Origin: Porphyromonas sp. oral taxon 278 str. W7784
Lineage (GTDB): Bacteria; Bacteroidota; Bacteroidia; Bacteroidales; Porphyromonadaceae
Direction of reading: 5' to 3'
Assembly: GCF_000467855.2 (NCBI RefSeq)
Contig: NZ_KI259236.1
Coordinates: 43,733-85,879, forward strand
DNA length: 42,147 nucleotides
Part shown: positions 33,026 through 41,529 of the stretch, piece after piece
Layout: the number at the start of each line of letters is the position of its first letter
Position numbering within the stretch: the stretch's first letter is position 1
Translations under genes and position numbers: made by a program
Notes under the pieces: model-generated
What the model saw: the letters and a program-made list of their open reading frames with translations, nothing else
The model's database searches: none
Told to the model about the DNA's origin: nothing

Positions 33026-33135
33026 GGGGGCAAAAAACGACCCACGGTAGGTCGCCGAAAAACCTACTGTAGGTCGCCTGTGACGACCTACCGTGGGTCG
33101 TCCTTGCGACCTACCGTAGGTCGTTTTTTACCCCC
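33026..33135. repeat. Composite palindrome element, type 1 copy E with long terminal inverted repeats
   Basis: Four units with core ACCTAC-N-GTAGGT at about 33039-33055, 33061-33077, 33084-33101 and 33107-33123. The first 29 bases (33026-33054, GGGGGCAAAAAACGACC then unit 1) are the reverse complement of the last 29 (33107-33135) with two mismatches. Unit 1 is also the exact reverse complement of unit 3 over CGACCCACGGTAGGTCG, although each alone is an imperfect palindrome. It lies in the 691-base gap between divergent porV and alaS; the rest (32755-33025 and 33140-33320) shows no gene or other clear feature. Confidence 0.82.
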
Positions 33136-33323
33136 TTCTGTAGGTCTTGCTCAGAGTGCTCCAGACAGCACCCTTTCACCCTGTGGATCATCCCCACAAA
33201 TTCGTCGGGGAGGAGTCCTTCCTTCGCCAGCGTGTTTTTGCCTTCCGTCGATCTCTTCCTCTTCGTGGGGCTCATCAGGGGGTCGGCGAAGGGGTGAGGC
33301 TTCGACACTACCTATAAATAGCG

Positions 33324-33331
33324 TACCTTTG
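33324..33331 (+). promoter_or_regulatory. Promoter -7 box for alaS
   Basis: TACCTTTG matches TAnnTTTG, 38 bases before the ATG at 33370. Confidence 0.6.
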
Positions 33332-33369
33332 CACGATAAAACCAACATATCACCTAGACAAAGAAACAA

Positions 33370-36006
33370 ATGACCTCAAAAGAGATCCGCGAGTCATATA
33401 AAGCCTTCTTTAAGAGCAAGGGGCATACGATCGTACCATCCGCTCCGATGGTCATCAAGGGCGACCCTACCCTGATGTTCACCAACGCAGGGATGAACCA
33501 GTTTAAGGACATTATCCTCGGTAATGCCGAGATCAAGCACAGCCGTGTAGCGGACTCCCAGAAGTGCCTCCGTGTAAGTGGTAAGCACAACGACCTCGAG
33601 GAGGTAGGGCACGACACCTATCACCATACGATGTTTGAGATGCTGGGTAACTGGTCCTTCGGCGACTACTTCAAGCAGGAAGCTATTGACTGGGCGTGGG
33701 AATATCTGACCGAGGTCCTGAAGCTTTCGCCCGATCGTCTCTACGTGACGGTCTTCGAGGGTGCTCCTGCCGAAGGGCTAGAGCGTGATGACGAAGCTGC
33801 TGCTATCTGGGAGAAGCATCTACCCAAGGAGCGCATCATCAACGGCAATAAGCACGACAACTTCTGGGAGATGGGTGACCAGGGGCCCTGTGGTCCTTGC
33901 TCTGAGATCCATATTGATATTCGCTCCGATGAGGAGCGCAAGGCTGTAGATGGTCTTTCGCTCGTCAATCAGAGCCACCCACAGGTCATCGAGATCTGGA
34001 ACCTCGTCTTCATGCAGTACAATCGCAAGGCCGATGGTTCGCTCGAACCCCTGCCTAATCGTGTCATCGACACGGGGATGGGCTTCGAGCGTCTCTGCAT
34101 GGCTATGCAGGGCAAGACTTCGAACTACGATACCGATGTCTTCACTCCGATGATCCAGGCGATCGCTACCCTGACGGGGATCGAATACGGGGCCGACGCT
34201 AAGTCCGATGTGGCTATGCGTGTCATCGCAGACCATATCCGTACCATCGCCTTCGCTATCACCGATGGGCAGCTCCCCTCCAATGCTAAGGCTGGCTATG
34301 TGATCCGCCGTATCCTTCGCCGTGCTGTGCGCTATGGGTATACCTTCCTAGGGCGTCGTGAGGCCTTCATGTACAGCCTCCTACCTGTACTCATCGAGAC
34401 GATGGGTGATGCCTATCCCGAGCTCATCGCTGGTCGTGACCTCATCTCTAAGGTGATGCGTGAGGAGGAAGAGAGCTTCCTGCGTACGCTGGAGACGGGT
34501 ATTCGCCTCCTAGATAAGCAGATCGAAGAGGCTAAGAAGGCGGGTAAGACGGTCCTAGACGGACACGATGCCTTCGTCCTCTACGATACCTATGGCTTCC
34601 CCCTTGACTTGACGGCACTGATCCTGACGGAGCAGGGGCTGAGCGTCGATGAAGCAGGCTTCGATAAGGCCATGCAGGAGCAGAAGGAGCGTGCACGCAA
34701 TGCCGCTACTATCGACGCCGGTGACTGGCAGGTCGTCAGCGAAGGCTCTGCTGTACACTTCGTGGGCTACGACACACTGGAGTGCACGACCGAGATCCTT
34801 CGCTATCGTGAGGTGAAGCAGAAGAATACGACCTTCTACCAGGTAGTGCTCTCGGAGACTCCCTTCTATGCAGAGATGGGGGGGCAGGTCGGTGATAAGG
34901 GCTTCCTCATCGCCTCTGATGGTACCAAGTATGAGATCTTCGACACCAAGCGTGAGAATAACCTAGCCATCCACCTGATGAAGAAGCTCCCCGCCTCGCT
35001 CGAGGGAGCCTTCCGTGCTGTCGTCGATGAAGAGCGTCGCCACCGCATCGAGGCTAATCACTCGGCTACCCACCTACTGCACGAGGCTCTTCGTGAGGTC
35101 CTCGGGGCACATGTCGAGCAGAAGGGGTCGTTCGTCTCGGATGAAGTGCTCCGCTTTGACTTCGCTCACTTTGCTAAGGTTGAGCCCGAACAGCTCCGTG
35201 CTGTCGAGCGCATTGTCTCCCGTCGTATCCGTGCCTGCATCCCACTGCAGGAGTTCCGTGAGGTGCCTATCGACGAGGCTCGTGAGATGGGTGCTATGGC
35301 ACTCTTCGGTGAGAAGTACGGGGATCATGTCCGTGTCATCCGCTTTGGCTCTTCTACGGAGTTCTGCGGGGGGACACACGTGCCTTCTACAGGAGTCATC
35401 GGTACACTCCGCATCACCAGTGAGTCGTCTGTCGCCGCTGGGGTACGACGCATCGAAGCCGTCACCGGCGAAGCAGCAGAGAACTACCTCTACGAGCAGG
35501 CCGACCTGATCGATAGCATCCGCCAGCTCTTCAACAATAGTCCTCAGCTGATGACGGCTATCCGCAAGACCCTCGAGGAGAATGTAGAGCTCGGCAAGCA
35601 AGTCGGTGAATATATCCGTGAGCAGATCGCCGAGAAGAAGCGCCAGCTCCTAGAGAAGCGTGTCGAGGTAGGCGGTGTACGTCTCTTCCTCGTCGAGAAG
35701 GAAGTGCCCGCTGAGGTCGTCAAGGACATCGCCTTCCAGATCGCAGGTGAGCTCCATGAGCCCTTCGTATTCGTAGCGGCTTGTGTCGATCCTAGCTCTC
35801 AGAAGCCTAGCCTTACGCTGATGATCAGCAAGGACCTAGTAGAGTCAAGAGGCTGGAATGCCTCCCAGCTCCTCCGCTCTGCTGCTAAGCATATCCAGGG
35901 CGGTGGTGGCGGTCAGCCCCACTTCGCTACGGCTGGGGGTAAGAACGTCGATGGGCTCAATGCAGCTGTCGACGAGCTTCTCGGAGCTATGGAGCTGAAG
36001 GCTTAG
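33370..36006 (+). CDS. alaS: Alanine--tRNA ligase
   Basis: 878-residue class II synthetase charging tRNA-Ala, with a built-in editing site. The catalytic domain opens [18 protein letters not shown] and includes [17 protein letters not shown]; the DxGxGxER-like motif is DTGMGFERL. The editing domain has the zinc/hydrolytic motifs HSATH (His564, His568) and CGGTH (Cys666, His670). The C-Ala domain ends in the conserved glycine run [15 protein letters not shown]. Length is standard and no residue is missing. The downstream aroB gene starts after 16 bases and should share the transcript from the TACCTTTG promoter. Confidence 0.98.
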   Translation: MTSKEIRESYKAFFKSKGHTIVPSAPMVIKGDPTLMFTNAGMNQFKDIILGNAEIKHSRVADSQKCLRVSGKHNDLEEVGHDTYHHTMFEMLGNWSFGDYFKQEAIDWAWEYLTEVLKLSPDRLYVTVFEGAPAEGLERDDEAAAIWEKHLPKERIINGNKHDNFWEMGDQGPCGPCSEIHIDIRSDEERKAVDGLSLVNQSHPQVIEIWNLVFMQYNRKADGSLEPLPNRVIDTGMGFERLCMAMQGKTSNYDTDVFTPMIQAIATLTGIEYGADAKSDVAMRVIADHIRTIAFAITDGQLPSNAKAGYVIRRILRRAVRYGYTFLGRREAFMYSLLPVLIETMGDAYPELIAGRDLISKVMREEEESFLRTLETGIRLLDKQIEEAKKAGKTVLDGHDAFVLYDTYGFPLDLTALILTEQGLSVDEAGFDKAMQEQKERARNAATIDAGDWQVVSEGSAVHFVGYDTLECTTEILRYREVKQKNTTFYQVVLSETPFYAEMGGQVGDKGFLIASDGTKYEIFDTKRENNLAIHLMKKLPASLEGAFRAVVDEERRHRIEANHSATHLLHEALREVLGAHVEQKGSFVSDEVLRFDFAHFAKVEPEQLRAVERIVSRRIRACIPLQEFREVPIDEAREMGAMALFGEKYGDHVRVIRFGSSTEFCGGTHVPSTGVIGTLRITSESSVAAGVRRIEAVTGEAAENYLYEQADLIDSIRQLFNNSPQLMTAIRKTLEENVELGKQVGEYIREQIAEKKRQLLEKRVEVGGVRLFLVEKEVPAEVVKDIAFQIAGELHEPFVFVAACVDPSSQKPSLTLMISKDLVESRGWNASQLLRSAAKHIQGGGGGQPHFATAGGKNVDGLNAAVDELLGAMELKA

Positions 36007-36022
36007 CCTACACCCTGTACGG

Positions 36023-37087
36023 ATGATCATCGGTACACAGATACTCGATCGCAAGCTCCCCTCAGTCGCTGAGGGGCTAGCTTGCGATCGTTTGTTTATC
36101 CTCCTTGAGGAGCGAGTGAGTGAGCTTCATCCCGAGCTCATCCCTCGGCTTAGTGCCTCGCTATCCGAGCCACCTACCACCCTCATCCTCCCAGGAGGGG
36201 AGGAGAGTAAGACGACGGAGCGCCTCGGAGCGCTGTGGGCTTGGCTCAGCGAAGGTGGGGCAACTCGTCGCAGTGTCCTTGTCGTCATCGGCGGGGGAGC
36301 CTTCCTCGACCTCGGGGGCTTTGCTGCCTCGACCTACATGCGGGGCATTCGTACGGTCTATGTGCCGACGACGCTCCTCTCGATGGTGGACGCTTCGGTA
36401 GGAGGGAAGACGGCTATTGACTTCCTCGGGGTGAAGAACCTCATTGGCTCCTTCCATCCAGCAAGCGAAGTCCTCGTAGATATTGATTTCCTCCGCACGC
36501 TCCCCATCGAAGAGCTCCTTTCGGGCTATGGTGAGGTGATCAAGCATGCTACATTGATGGGAACGGATGCTTGGCGAGAAGTCCTCCGCATAGGTGATCC
36601 CATGGGTCTGATGGACGAGGAGTGGCAGGCGCTCATCGAGAAAAGCATTGCCTACAAGACCTCGGTCGTCGAAGCTGACCCCCGTGAGCAAGGACTCCGG
36701 CGTATCCTCAACATCGGTCACACGGTGGGGCATGCTCTGGAAGCTTATTCGCATGCGCATCCTTCCCTTCGTACCCTTCCTCATGGCGAGGCGGTCGTCT
36801 TTGGTCTGCTCATCGAGAGCTACATCACATCGCTCATCAAGGGGAATGACCGCACGTATATTCGCCAACTGATGGCTCTGGCTCGGGAGCTGTACTCACC
36901 CTACTACTATACTTGCAAGGCTTATCCCGAGCTCCTCAGACTCATGCGTCAGGATAAGAAGAATAGACGAGGGGCGATCACGATCATGGGTGTCATAGCA
37001 CCGGGGGAGATCGTACCCATAGAGCTCGAGGATGAAGGGCTGATTCGTCAAGGTTTGGACTTTCTTAGGGAGACATTTGGTAATTAA
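36023..37087 (+). CDS. aroB: 3-dehydroquinate synthase
   Basis: 354-residue NAD- and zinc-dependent enzyme of the shikimate pathway (DAHP to 3-dehydroquinate). Seen motifs: LPGGEESKT (NAD/phosphate site), VVIGGGAFLDLGGFAASTYMRG, the substrate loop PTTLLSMVDASVGGKTAID, NLIGSFHPASEVLVD, the zinc-ligand region SGYGEVIKHA and RRILNIGHTVGHALE, and HGEAVVFGL. The first 20 residues are a short variable lead. It follows alaS closely. Its presence implies aromatic amino acid precursor synthesis although other shikimate genes are not in the window. Confidence 0.95.
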   Translation: MIIGTQILDRKLPSVAEGLACDRLFILLEERVSELHPELIPRLSASLSEPPTTLILPGGEESKTTERLGALWAWLSEGGATRRSVLVVIGGGAFLDLGGFAASTYMRGIRTVYVPTTLLSMVDASVGGKTAIDFLGVKNLIGSFHPASEVLVDIDFLRTLPIEELLSGYGEVIKHATLMGTDAWREVLRIGDPMGLMDEEWQALIEKSIAYKTSVVEADPREQGLRRILNIGHTVGHALEAYSHAHPSLRTLPHGEAVVFGLLIESYITSLIKGNDRTYIRQLMALARELYSPYYYTCKAYPELLRLMRQDKKNRRGAITIMGVIAPGEIVPIELEDEGLIRQGLDFLRETFGN

Positions 37088-37107
37088 CCATCTTCTCCTT
37101 ACCTTTG
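37076..37107 (+). promoter_or_regulatory. Promoter of the tRNA-Pro gene
   Basis: TTTG at 37076-37079 and TACCTTTG at 37100-37107 are 20 bases apart, a full match to the Bacteroidetes -33/-7 promoter. The -33 box overlaps the last codons of aroB. Confidence 0.75.
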
Positions 37108-37150
37108 CACCGCAAAAGGGTAATCCTCATAGTAGGAAGCCTAGAGCACT

Positions 37151-37225
37151 CGGGATGTAGCTCAGCCCGGTTAGAGTACTCGTCTGGGGGGCGAGTGGTC
37201 GCTGGTTCGAATCCAGTCATCCCGA
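37151..37225 (+). tRNA. tRNA-Pro (anticodon GGG)
   Basis: A full cloverleaf can be drawn: acceptor CGGGATG/CATCCCG, D-stem GCTC/GAGT, anticodon stem CTCGT/GCGAG with loop CTGGGGG giving anticodon GGG at 37186-37188, a short variable loop and a T-arm CTGGTTCGAATCCAG. CCA is not encoded. It reads CCC and CCU codons. It is preceded by a consensus promoter and followed by a terminator, so it is an independent single-tRNA unit. Confidence 0.95.
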
Positions 37226-37231
37226 CTGAAG

Positions 37232-37276
37232 AGTGGGTAGAAGCAAGATACAGCTTCTACCCACTTTATTTTTGTA
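37232..37276 (+). terminator. Terminator after tRNA-Pro
   Basis: AGTGGGTAGAAGC pairs with GCTTCTACCCACT around an AAGATACA loop, followed by TTATTTTTG. Confidence 0.85.
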
Positions 37277-37370
37277 TCTAGTCCCTCCATGAGGTAGCTC
37301 TCCCACGAGAAGTAGGGTAGCTATCGTAGAAACATGGGGTCTCTATGGTACAAGTCCCCTACAATCTTTG

Positions 37371-37378
37371 TATTTTTG
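37371..37378 (+). promoter_or_regulatory. Promoter -7 box for aspS operon
   Basis: TATTTTTG matches TAnnTTTG, 69 bases before the aspS ATG. Confidence 0.5.
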
Positions 37379-37447
37379 TGATACAAACATAAATTATCAC
37401 TCGGCACCTGAGTCCTAGCTTCGGTGTCAGCAAGGCAAAAGAAGAAT

Positions 37448-39211
37448 ATGTATCGCACTACTACCTGTGGCGCTCTGCGCCTCAGCAATGTCGGGGAGCA
37501 AGTGACGCTCGCTGGCTGGGTTCAGAAGGCTCGCCGTATGGGTGGCATGACCTTCATCGATCTCCGTGATCGCTACGGGATCACACAGCTTGTCTTCAAC
37601 GAAGCACTCGTCGGGGAGGCTCTTGTGGCCGAGGCAGAGAAGCTCGGACGTGAGTATGTCATCCAGATCACGGGTGAGGTCACCGAGCGAGAGAATAAGA
37701 ACCCTAAGCTCGCCACAGGGGATATCGAGATCGCAGTGTCGACGCTACGCATCCTCAATCCCGCCGAAGTACCACCCTTCACTATCGAAGATGATACCGA
37801 CGGGGGGGATGACCTCCGCATGAAGTACCGCTATCTGGATCTACGTCGTGGCTGTGTCCGCTCCAATCTTGAGCTCCGTCACCGTTTCGCCCTAGCGGTA
37901 CGTCGCTATCTGGATGCTGAGGGCTTCCTCGAAGTCGAGACGCCCGTCCTCATCAAGTCTACCCCCGAAGGGGCACGTGACTTCGTCGTCCCCTCACGCA
38001 TGAACCCTAATCAGTTCTATGCGCTACCTCAGTCTCCTCAGACCTTCAAGCAGCTCCTGATGGTGAGTGGCTTCGATCGCTACTTCCAGATCGTCAAGTG
38101 CTTCCGTGACGAAGACCTTCGTGCAGACCGTCAGCCCGAGTTCACACAGATCGACTGCGAGATGAGCTTCGTCGAGCAGGAGGATGTACTGACGATCTTC
38201 GAGGGGATGACACGTCACCTCTTCAAGGAGCTCCTTGATCTAGATATCCCCACTCCCTTCCCACGTATGAGCTGGCACGAAGCTATGAAGCGCTACGGAT
38301 CGGATAAGCCCGATACCCGCTTCGGTATGGAGTTCGTCGAGCTCAAGGATGTACTCTCGGGCCATGGTTTCTCTGTCTTCGACGATGCCGACTACATCGG
38401 AGGGATCTGTGCCGAGGGAGCAGCCAGCTATACCCGTAAGCAACTAGATGCACTGACGGACTTCGTCAAGCGTCCTCAGGTCGGTGCTAAGGGCCTCGTC
38501 TACGCCCGTGTAGAGGCGGATGGCTCGGTCAAGAGCAGTGTGGATAAGTTCTACGCTCAGGAGACCCTCCAGCAGCTGGCACAGACGATGCAGGCTAAGC
38601 CTGGTGATCTCATCCTCATCCTCTCGGGTGATGATGCGATGAAGGTACGCAAGCAGCTCTGTGAGCTTCGCCTCGAGGTGGGTAGCCAACTTGGGCTAAG
38701 AGACAAGAGCAAGTTCTCCTGCCTCTGGGTCGTGGACTTCCCCCTCTTCGAGTGGGACGAAGAGACACAGCGCTTCTACGCTATGCACCATCCCTTCACC
38801 TCGCCCAAGCCCGAGGATGTACCCCTACTGGAGACCGATCCAGGGGCGGTACGAGCCAATGCCTACGATATGGTCATCAACGGCGTAGAGGTCGGAGGCG
38901 GATCGATCCGTATCCACGACAGCAAGCTACAGGCACGGATGTTTGACCTCCTAGGCTTCACCCCTGAGCGAGCTCAAGAGCAGTTCGGCTTCCTGATGAA
39001 TGCCTTCAAGTACGGGGCTCCTCCTCACGGGGGCTTGGCTTATGGTCTTGACCGCTTCGTCTCCCTCTTTGCTGGGCTGGATAGCATACGAGACTGCATC
39101 GCCTTCCCCAAGAACAATGCTGGACGTGACGTGATGATCGACGCTCCTTCGCTGATTGATCAGGAGCAGCTCGATGAGCTCTATCTCAACCTCGTCCCTG
39201 CTACTAAGTAA
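37448..39211 (+). CDS. aspS: Aspartate--tRNA ligase
   Basis: 587-residue bacterial-type class IIb synthetase. An N-terminal OB anticodon-binding domain (about 1-110, [26 protein letters not shown] then [15 protein letters not shown]) precedes the class II core: motif 2 region [19 protein letters not shown], a GAD insertion domain (about 285-420) and motif 3 [16 protein letters not shown] near the C-terminus. The start at 37448 gives the standard N-terminus; a GTG 24 bases upstream is possible but adds eight unconserved residues. The presence of the GAD domain is the bacterial hallmark. First gene of an operon with the pRiA4b-like gene and miaA. Confidence 0.97.
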   Translation: MYRTTTCGALRLSNVGEQVTLAGWVQKARRMGGMTFIDLRDRYGITQLVFNEALVGEALVAEAEKLGREYVIQITGEVTERENKNPKLATGDIEIAVSTLRILNPAEVPPFTIEDDTDGGDDLRMKYRYLDLRRGCVRSNLELRHRFALAVRRYLDAEGFLEVETPVLIKSTPEGARDFVVPSRMNPNQFYALPQSPQTFKQLLMVSGFDRYFQIVKCFRDEDLRADRQPEFTQIDCEMSFVEQEDVLTIFEGMTRHLFKELLDLDIPTPFPRMSWHEAMKRYGSDKPDTRFGMEFVELKDVLSGHGFSVFDDADYIGGICAEGAASYTRKQLDALTDFVKRPQVGAKGLVYARVEADGSVKSSVDKFYAQETLQQLAQTMQAKPGDLILILSGDDAMKVRKQLCELRLEVGSQLGLRDKSKFSCLWVVDFPLFEWDEETQRFYAMHHPFTSPKPEDVPLLETDPGAVRANAYDMVINGVEVGGGSIRIHDSKLQARMFDLLGFTPERAQEQFGFLMNAFKYGAPPHGGLAYGLDRFVSLFAGLDSIRDCIAFPKNNAGRDVMIDAPSLIDQEQLDELYLNLVPATK

Positions 39212-39239
39212 GAATAATCGCACGACTACAGTACGACCT

Positions 39240-39788
39240 ATGGTATACCGCTTATTGATGCTCTCGGATGAGAATGATTTCTTCAAGAGAGAGATACAGA
39301 TCGACTCGGAGGCTACCTTCCTAGAGCTAAACGACTTCATCCTTGATTCCCTCGGCTATGCTCATGATGAGCTGACCACCTTCCACCTCTGTGATGAGGA
39401 CTGGCAGAAGGAGCAGGAGGTGACGATGATGGATATGGGGATGAGTTCGGACGAAGACAGCTATCTGATGTCTGAGACTGCTCTGGAGGATCTTCTCGAT
39501 CAGAAGGGGCAGCATCTCTTCTTCGTCTTCGATATGCTCTCCGAGCGAGGCTTCTTCATCGAGCTGGCAGAGCTCATCCCAGGGAAGAGCCTTGACAAAC
39601 CTGTCGTCACCCATGCTGAGGGTAAAGCCCCCAAGCAGCTCGCTTCGATCGAAGAGGCTGCCGCCCGAAGCGCTACTCCAGGAGGAGCGGATGCGTGGGA
39701 CGAAGAAGTCTTCGACGAAGACTCGATCGACGAAGGTGATATTGACCTCGAAGGCTTCGATATAGCGGATGCTGAGAGCCTCTACTAG
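39240..39788 (+). CDS. Plasmid pRiA4b ORF-3 family (IS1096 TnpR-like) protein
   Basis: 182 residues resembling PF07929: YRLLMLSDENDFFKREIQIDSEATFLELNDFILDSLGYAHDELTTF, followed by FFVFDMLSERGFFIELAEL, then a highly acidic tail (DEEVFDEDSIDEGDIDLEGFDIAD). The family has a ubiquitin-like/swapped-beta core and no established activity; despite the name nothing here suggests a mobile element. The start at 39240 is chosen because it begins the conserved strand and avoids overlap with aspS. It lies 28 bases after aspS and 4 bases before miaA, an arrangement that suggests a housekeeping role in translation or tRNA maturation. That is inference. Confidence 0.85.
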   Translation: MVYRLLMLSDENDFFKREIQIDSEATFLELNDFILDSLGYAHDELTTFHLCDEDWQKEQEVTMMDMGMSSDEDSYLMSETALEDLLDQKGQHLFFVFDMLSERGFFIELAELIPGKSLDKPVVTHAEGKAPKQLASIEEAAARSATPGGADAWDEEVFDEDSIDEGDIDLEGFDIADAESLY

Positions 39789-39792
39789 GTGC

Positions 39793-40731
39793 ATGCCCGA
39801 GACGCTCCTTGTACTCGTCGGTCCGACGGGGGTAGGGAAGACGGCTCTGAGCATTCGCCTAGCACAGCACCTCGGCTGTAGCATCCTCTCGGCAGACTCT
39901 CGTCAGATCTTCCGTGAGCTACCCATCGGCACAGCTGCCCCCTCCCTAGAGGAGCGGGCGGCTGTGCCTCATTATTTTGTTGGGGAGCGCTCGGTGGAGG
40001 AGCCCTATAGCGCTGCGATGTTTGAGGCGGAGGCGATGGCCCTTCTCCCTCGGCTCTTCTCCGAAGGGGAGCGACCGATCGCTCTGGTGTCGGGTGGCTC
40101 GATGATGTATGTCGATGCCCTCTGCCATGGGATCGATGAGATGCCCGACGTGCGTGATGAGGTGCGACAGGCGGTGTGGCGACGCTACGAGGAGGAAGGT
40201 CTTGAGGGGATCTTGGGCGAACTGAAGATCCTTGATCCCGACTATTACCATTCAGTAGACCCGAAGAACTATAAGCGGGTCCTCCACGGCTACGAAGTCT
40301 CGCTCTCCACGGGACGACCCTTCTCTTCCTTCCACTCAGGAAGGAAGAAGGAGCGCCCCTTCCGCATCATCAAGCTGGGGCTTACCCGAGAGCGGGAGGA
40401 GCTCTATGAGCGCATCGATCGGCGTGTGTATATGATGCTGGAGGCGGGGCTCGTGGAGGAGGCTCGTAGGGTCTATCCTCTGCGACAGCTCAATGCGCTG
40501 AATACAGTCGGCTACAAGGAGCTCTTCGCCCACTTCTCGGGAGAAATAGACCTAGAGGAAGCAGTGCGCCTCATCCAGCGCAATAGCCGGCACTATGCCC
40601 GTAAGCAACTCTCTTGGTGGCGACGGGACGAGGAAATCCGCTGGTTCGATGCCGAGGACTGGGATGGGATCGTCCGCTACCTAGACGCTGCGCTGGTGAT
40701 GGGGGAGAAGTCCGCCCCATCCCCTCACTAA
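39793..40731 (+). CDS. miaA: tRNA dimethylallyltransferase
   Basis: 312-residue enzyme adding an isopentenyl group to A37 of tRNAs reading UNN codons. P-loop GPTGVGKT (10-17), the catalytic-region motif ILSADSRQIFRELPIGTA, ALVSGGSMMYVDALCHGID and NYKRVLHGYEVSLSTGRPFSSF are all present, as is the C-terminal LNALNTVGYKELFAHFSGE and NSRHYARKQLSWWRRD. The start at 39793 gives a normal N-terminus; an earlier frame overlaps the upstream gene. It uses the dimethylallyl-PP made through the MEP pathway, of which ispF lies 8 kb away. A palindrome cluster 30 bases downstream probably terminates the operon. Confidence 0.96.
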   Translation: MPETLLVLVGPTGVGKTALSIRLAQHLGCSILSADSRQIFRELPIGTAAPSLEERAAVPHYFVGERSVEEPYSAAMFEAEAMALLPRLFSEGERPIALVSGGSMMYVDALCHGIDEMPDVRDEVRQAVWRRYEEEGLEGILGELKILDPDYYHSVDPKNYKRVLHGYEVSLSTGRPFSSFHSGRKKERPFRIIKLGLTREREELYERIDRRVYMMLEAGLVEEARRVYPLRQLNALNTVGYKELFAHFSGEIDLEEAVRLIQRNSRHYARKQLSWWRRDEEIRWFDAEDWDGIVRYLDAALVMGEKSAPSPH

Positions 40732-40768
40732 GGCGCAAGGAAAAATCACCCCATACATACCTCCCTTC

Positions 40769-40892
40769 GGTGACCCATGCATGGGTCACCGAAGGACCCC
40801 ATTCATGGGTCGCTCGGGTACCCCATGAATGGGTCGCCTAGATACCCTATTCATGCCTCCCTCCGAAGGGGCATGAATGGGGTACTTCTTTT
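40769..40892 (+). repeat. Composite palindrome element, type 2 copy F2 (terminator-like)
   Basis: Five units with core ACCCAT-NN-ATGGGT, two degenerate: unit 1 (40769-40790) is fully palindromic, GGTGACCCATGCATGGGTCACC; units 2 and 3 (about 40797-40812 and 40819-40835) carry TC and GA centres and pair with each other; TACCCTATTCATGCC (40843-40857) pairs with GGCATGAATGGGGTA (40870-40884) over 15 positions with one wobble, then CTTCTTTT. The linker GGTCACCGAAGGA matches copy F1 and, in part, the type 1 elements. It sits 37 bases after miaA. From 40893 to 41122 I see no gene or feature. Confidence 0.78.
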
Positions 40893-41122
40893 CTCCAGTT
40901 TGCCACGGGGCAGGGGTGTGATTCAGCGGGGCGAGAAAGCACGCCATTCTTCGAGACTCGGGAGGACCACATAGCTACGCCTGCAGGCTAAATCTACTCC
41001 GCCCGTAAGCTATAGACTTCCCTCGTCTCATCCCGTCTCTCCTCCTATAATCTACGCCTATAGCTGGCCTACTTGAGCAGAGTCGTACGAGCGGGGTATC
41101 GGCTATGCTCTAGCCTGGGGAT

Positions 41123-41153
41123 TTTGATTATTCATGGAAGCTGTCTACCTTTA
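41123..41153 (+). promoter_or_regulatory. Promoter with both -33 and -7 boxes
   Basis: TTTG (41123-41126) and TACCTTTA (41146-41153) are separated by 19 bases, close to the Bacteroidetes consensus. Transcription would run right through about 370 bases before the next gene start. Confidence 0.55.
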
Positions 41154-41529
41154 GAGCAGAAACAAGATCAAGTGCAGTCATAAATCCTCATTCAGGAGCT
41201 TGATACACCCTTTGATACCAGCGCATACTCTTTAGCCAAACGCAAGGTAGATCCTCCAGGTGTACAGCCCTAAAATAATATAGCTGTATGAAGTGCCTAT
41301 CTTACCATCCACCCCATTAGATCACAGAGGAGTCCTGTGCTCACAGAGCCTGACCTCCCAGGATGATCTTCCCCTCTCAGCAATTCCTGCCTCCGTCACC
41401 CTAGCTTCGCTCTCGCAGTCCCTTAGGCTATAGGGCGAGCTGTAGGCCTCCCGTCTAGGGCTGGGGTAGTCTCCGAAAATGAGTCCTGAAGCCGTACTTC
41501 CCATCCGCACCATCTCAAGTCCAAACGAT
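41154..41529 (+). other. Long untranslated leader or small-RNA region
   Basis: Between the promoter and the ATG at 41530 there is no convincing gene. A hairpin-like element is visible at 41167-41204: ATCAAG with CTTGAT, and TCCT-CATTC-AGGA inside it. The stretch could be a regulatory leader or a small RNA; the sequence alone does not decide. Confidence 0.3.

Noticed and set aside
33026-33135. CRISPR array
   Set aside because: Repeats are palindromic units a few bases apart in alternating orientation, with no unique spacers of 25-40 bases and no cas gene in the window.
37151-37225. tRNA-associated integration site
   Set aside because: No integrase, no duplicated tRNA 3' end and ordinary housekeeping genes on both sides.
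39240-39788. Mobile element because of similarity to IS1096 TnpR-like/pRiA4b ORF-3 proteins
   Set aside because: The gene lies tightly within an aspS-miaA operon, has no inverted repeats or transposase partner, and the family name is historical.
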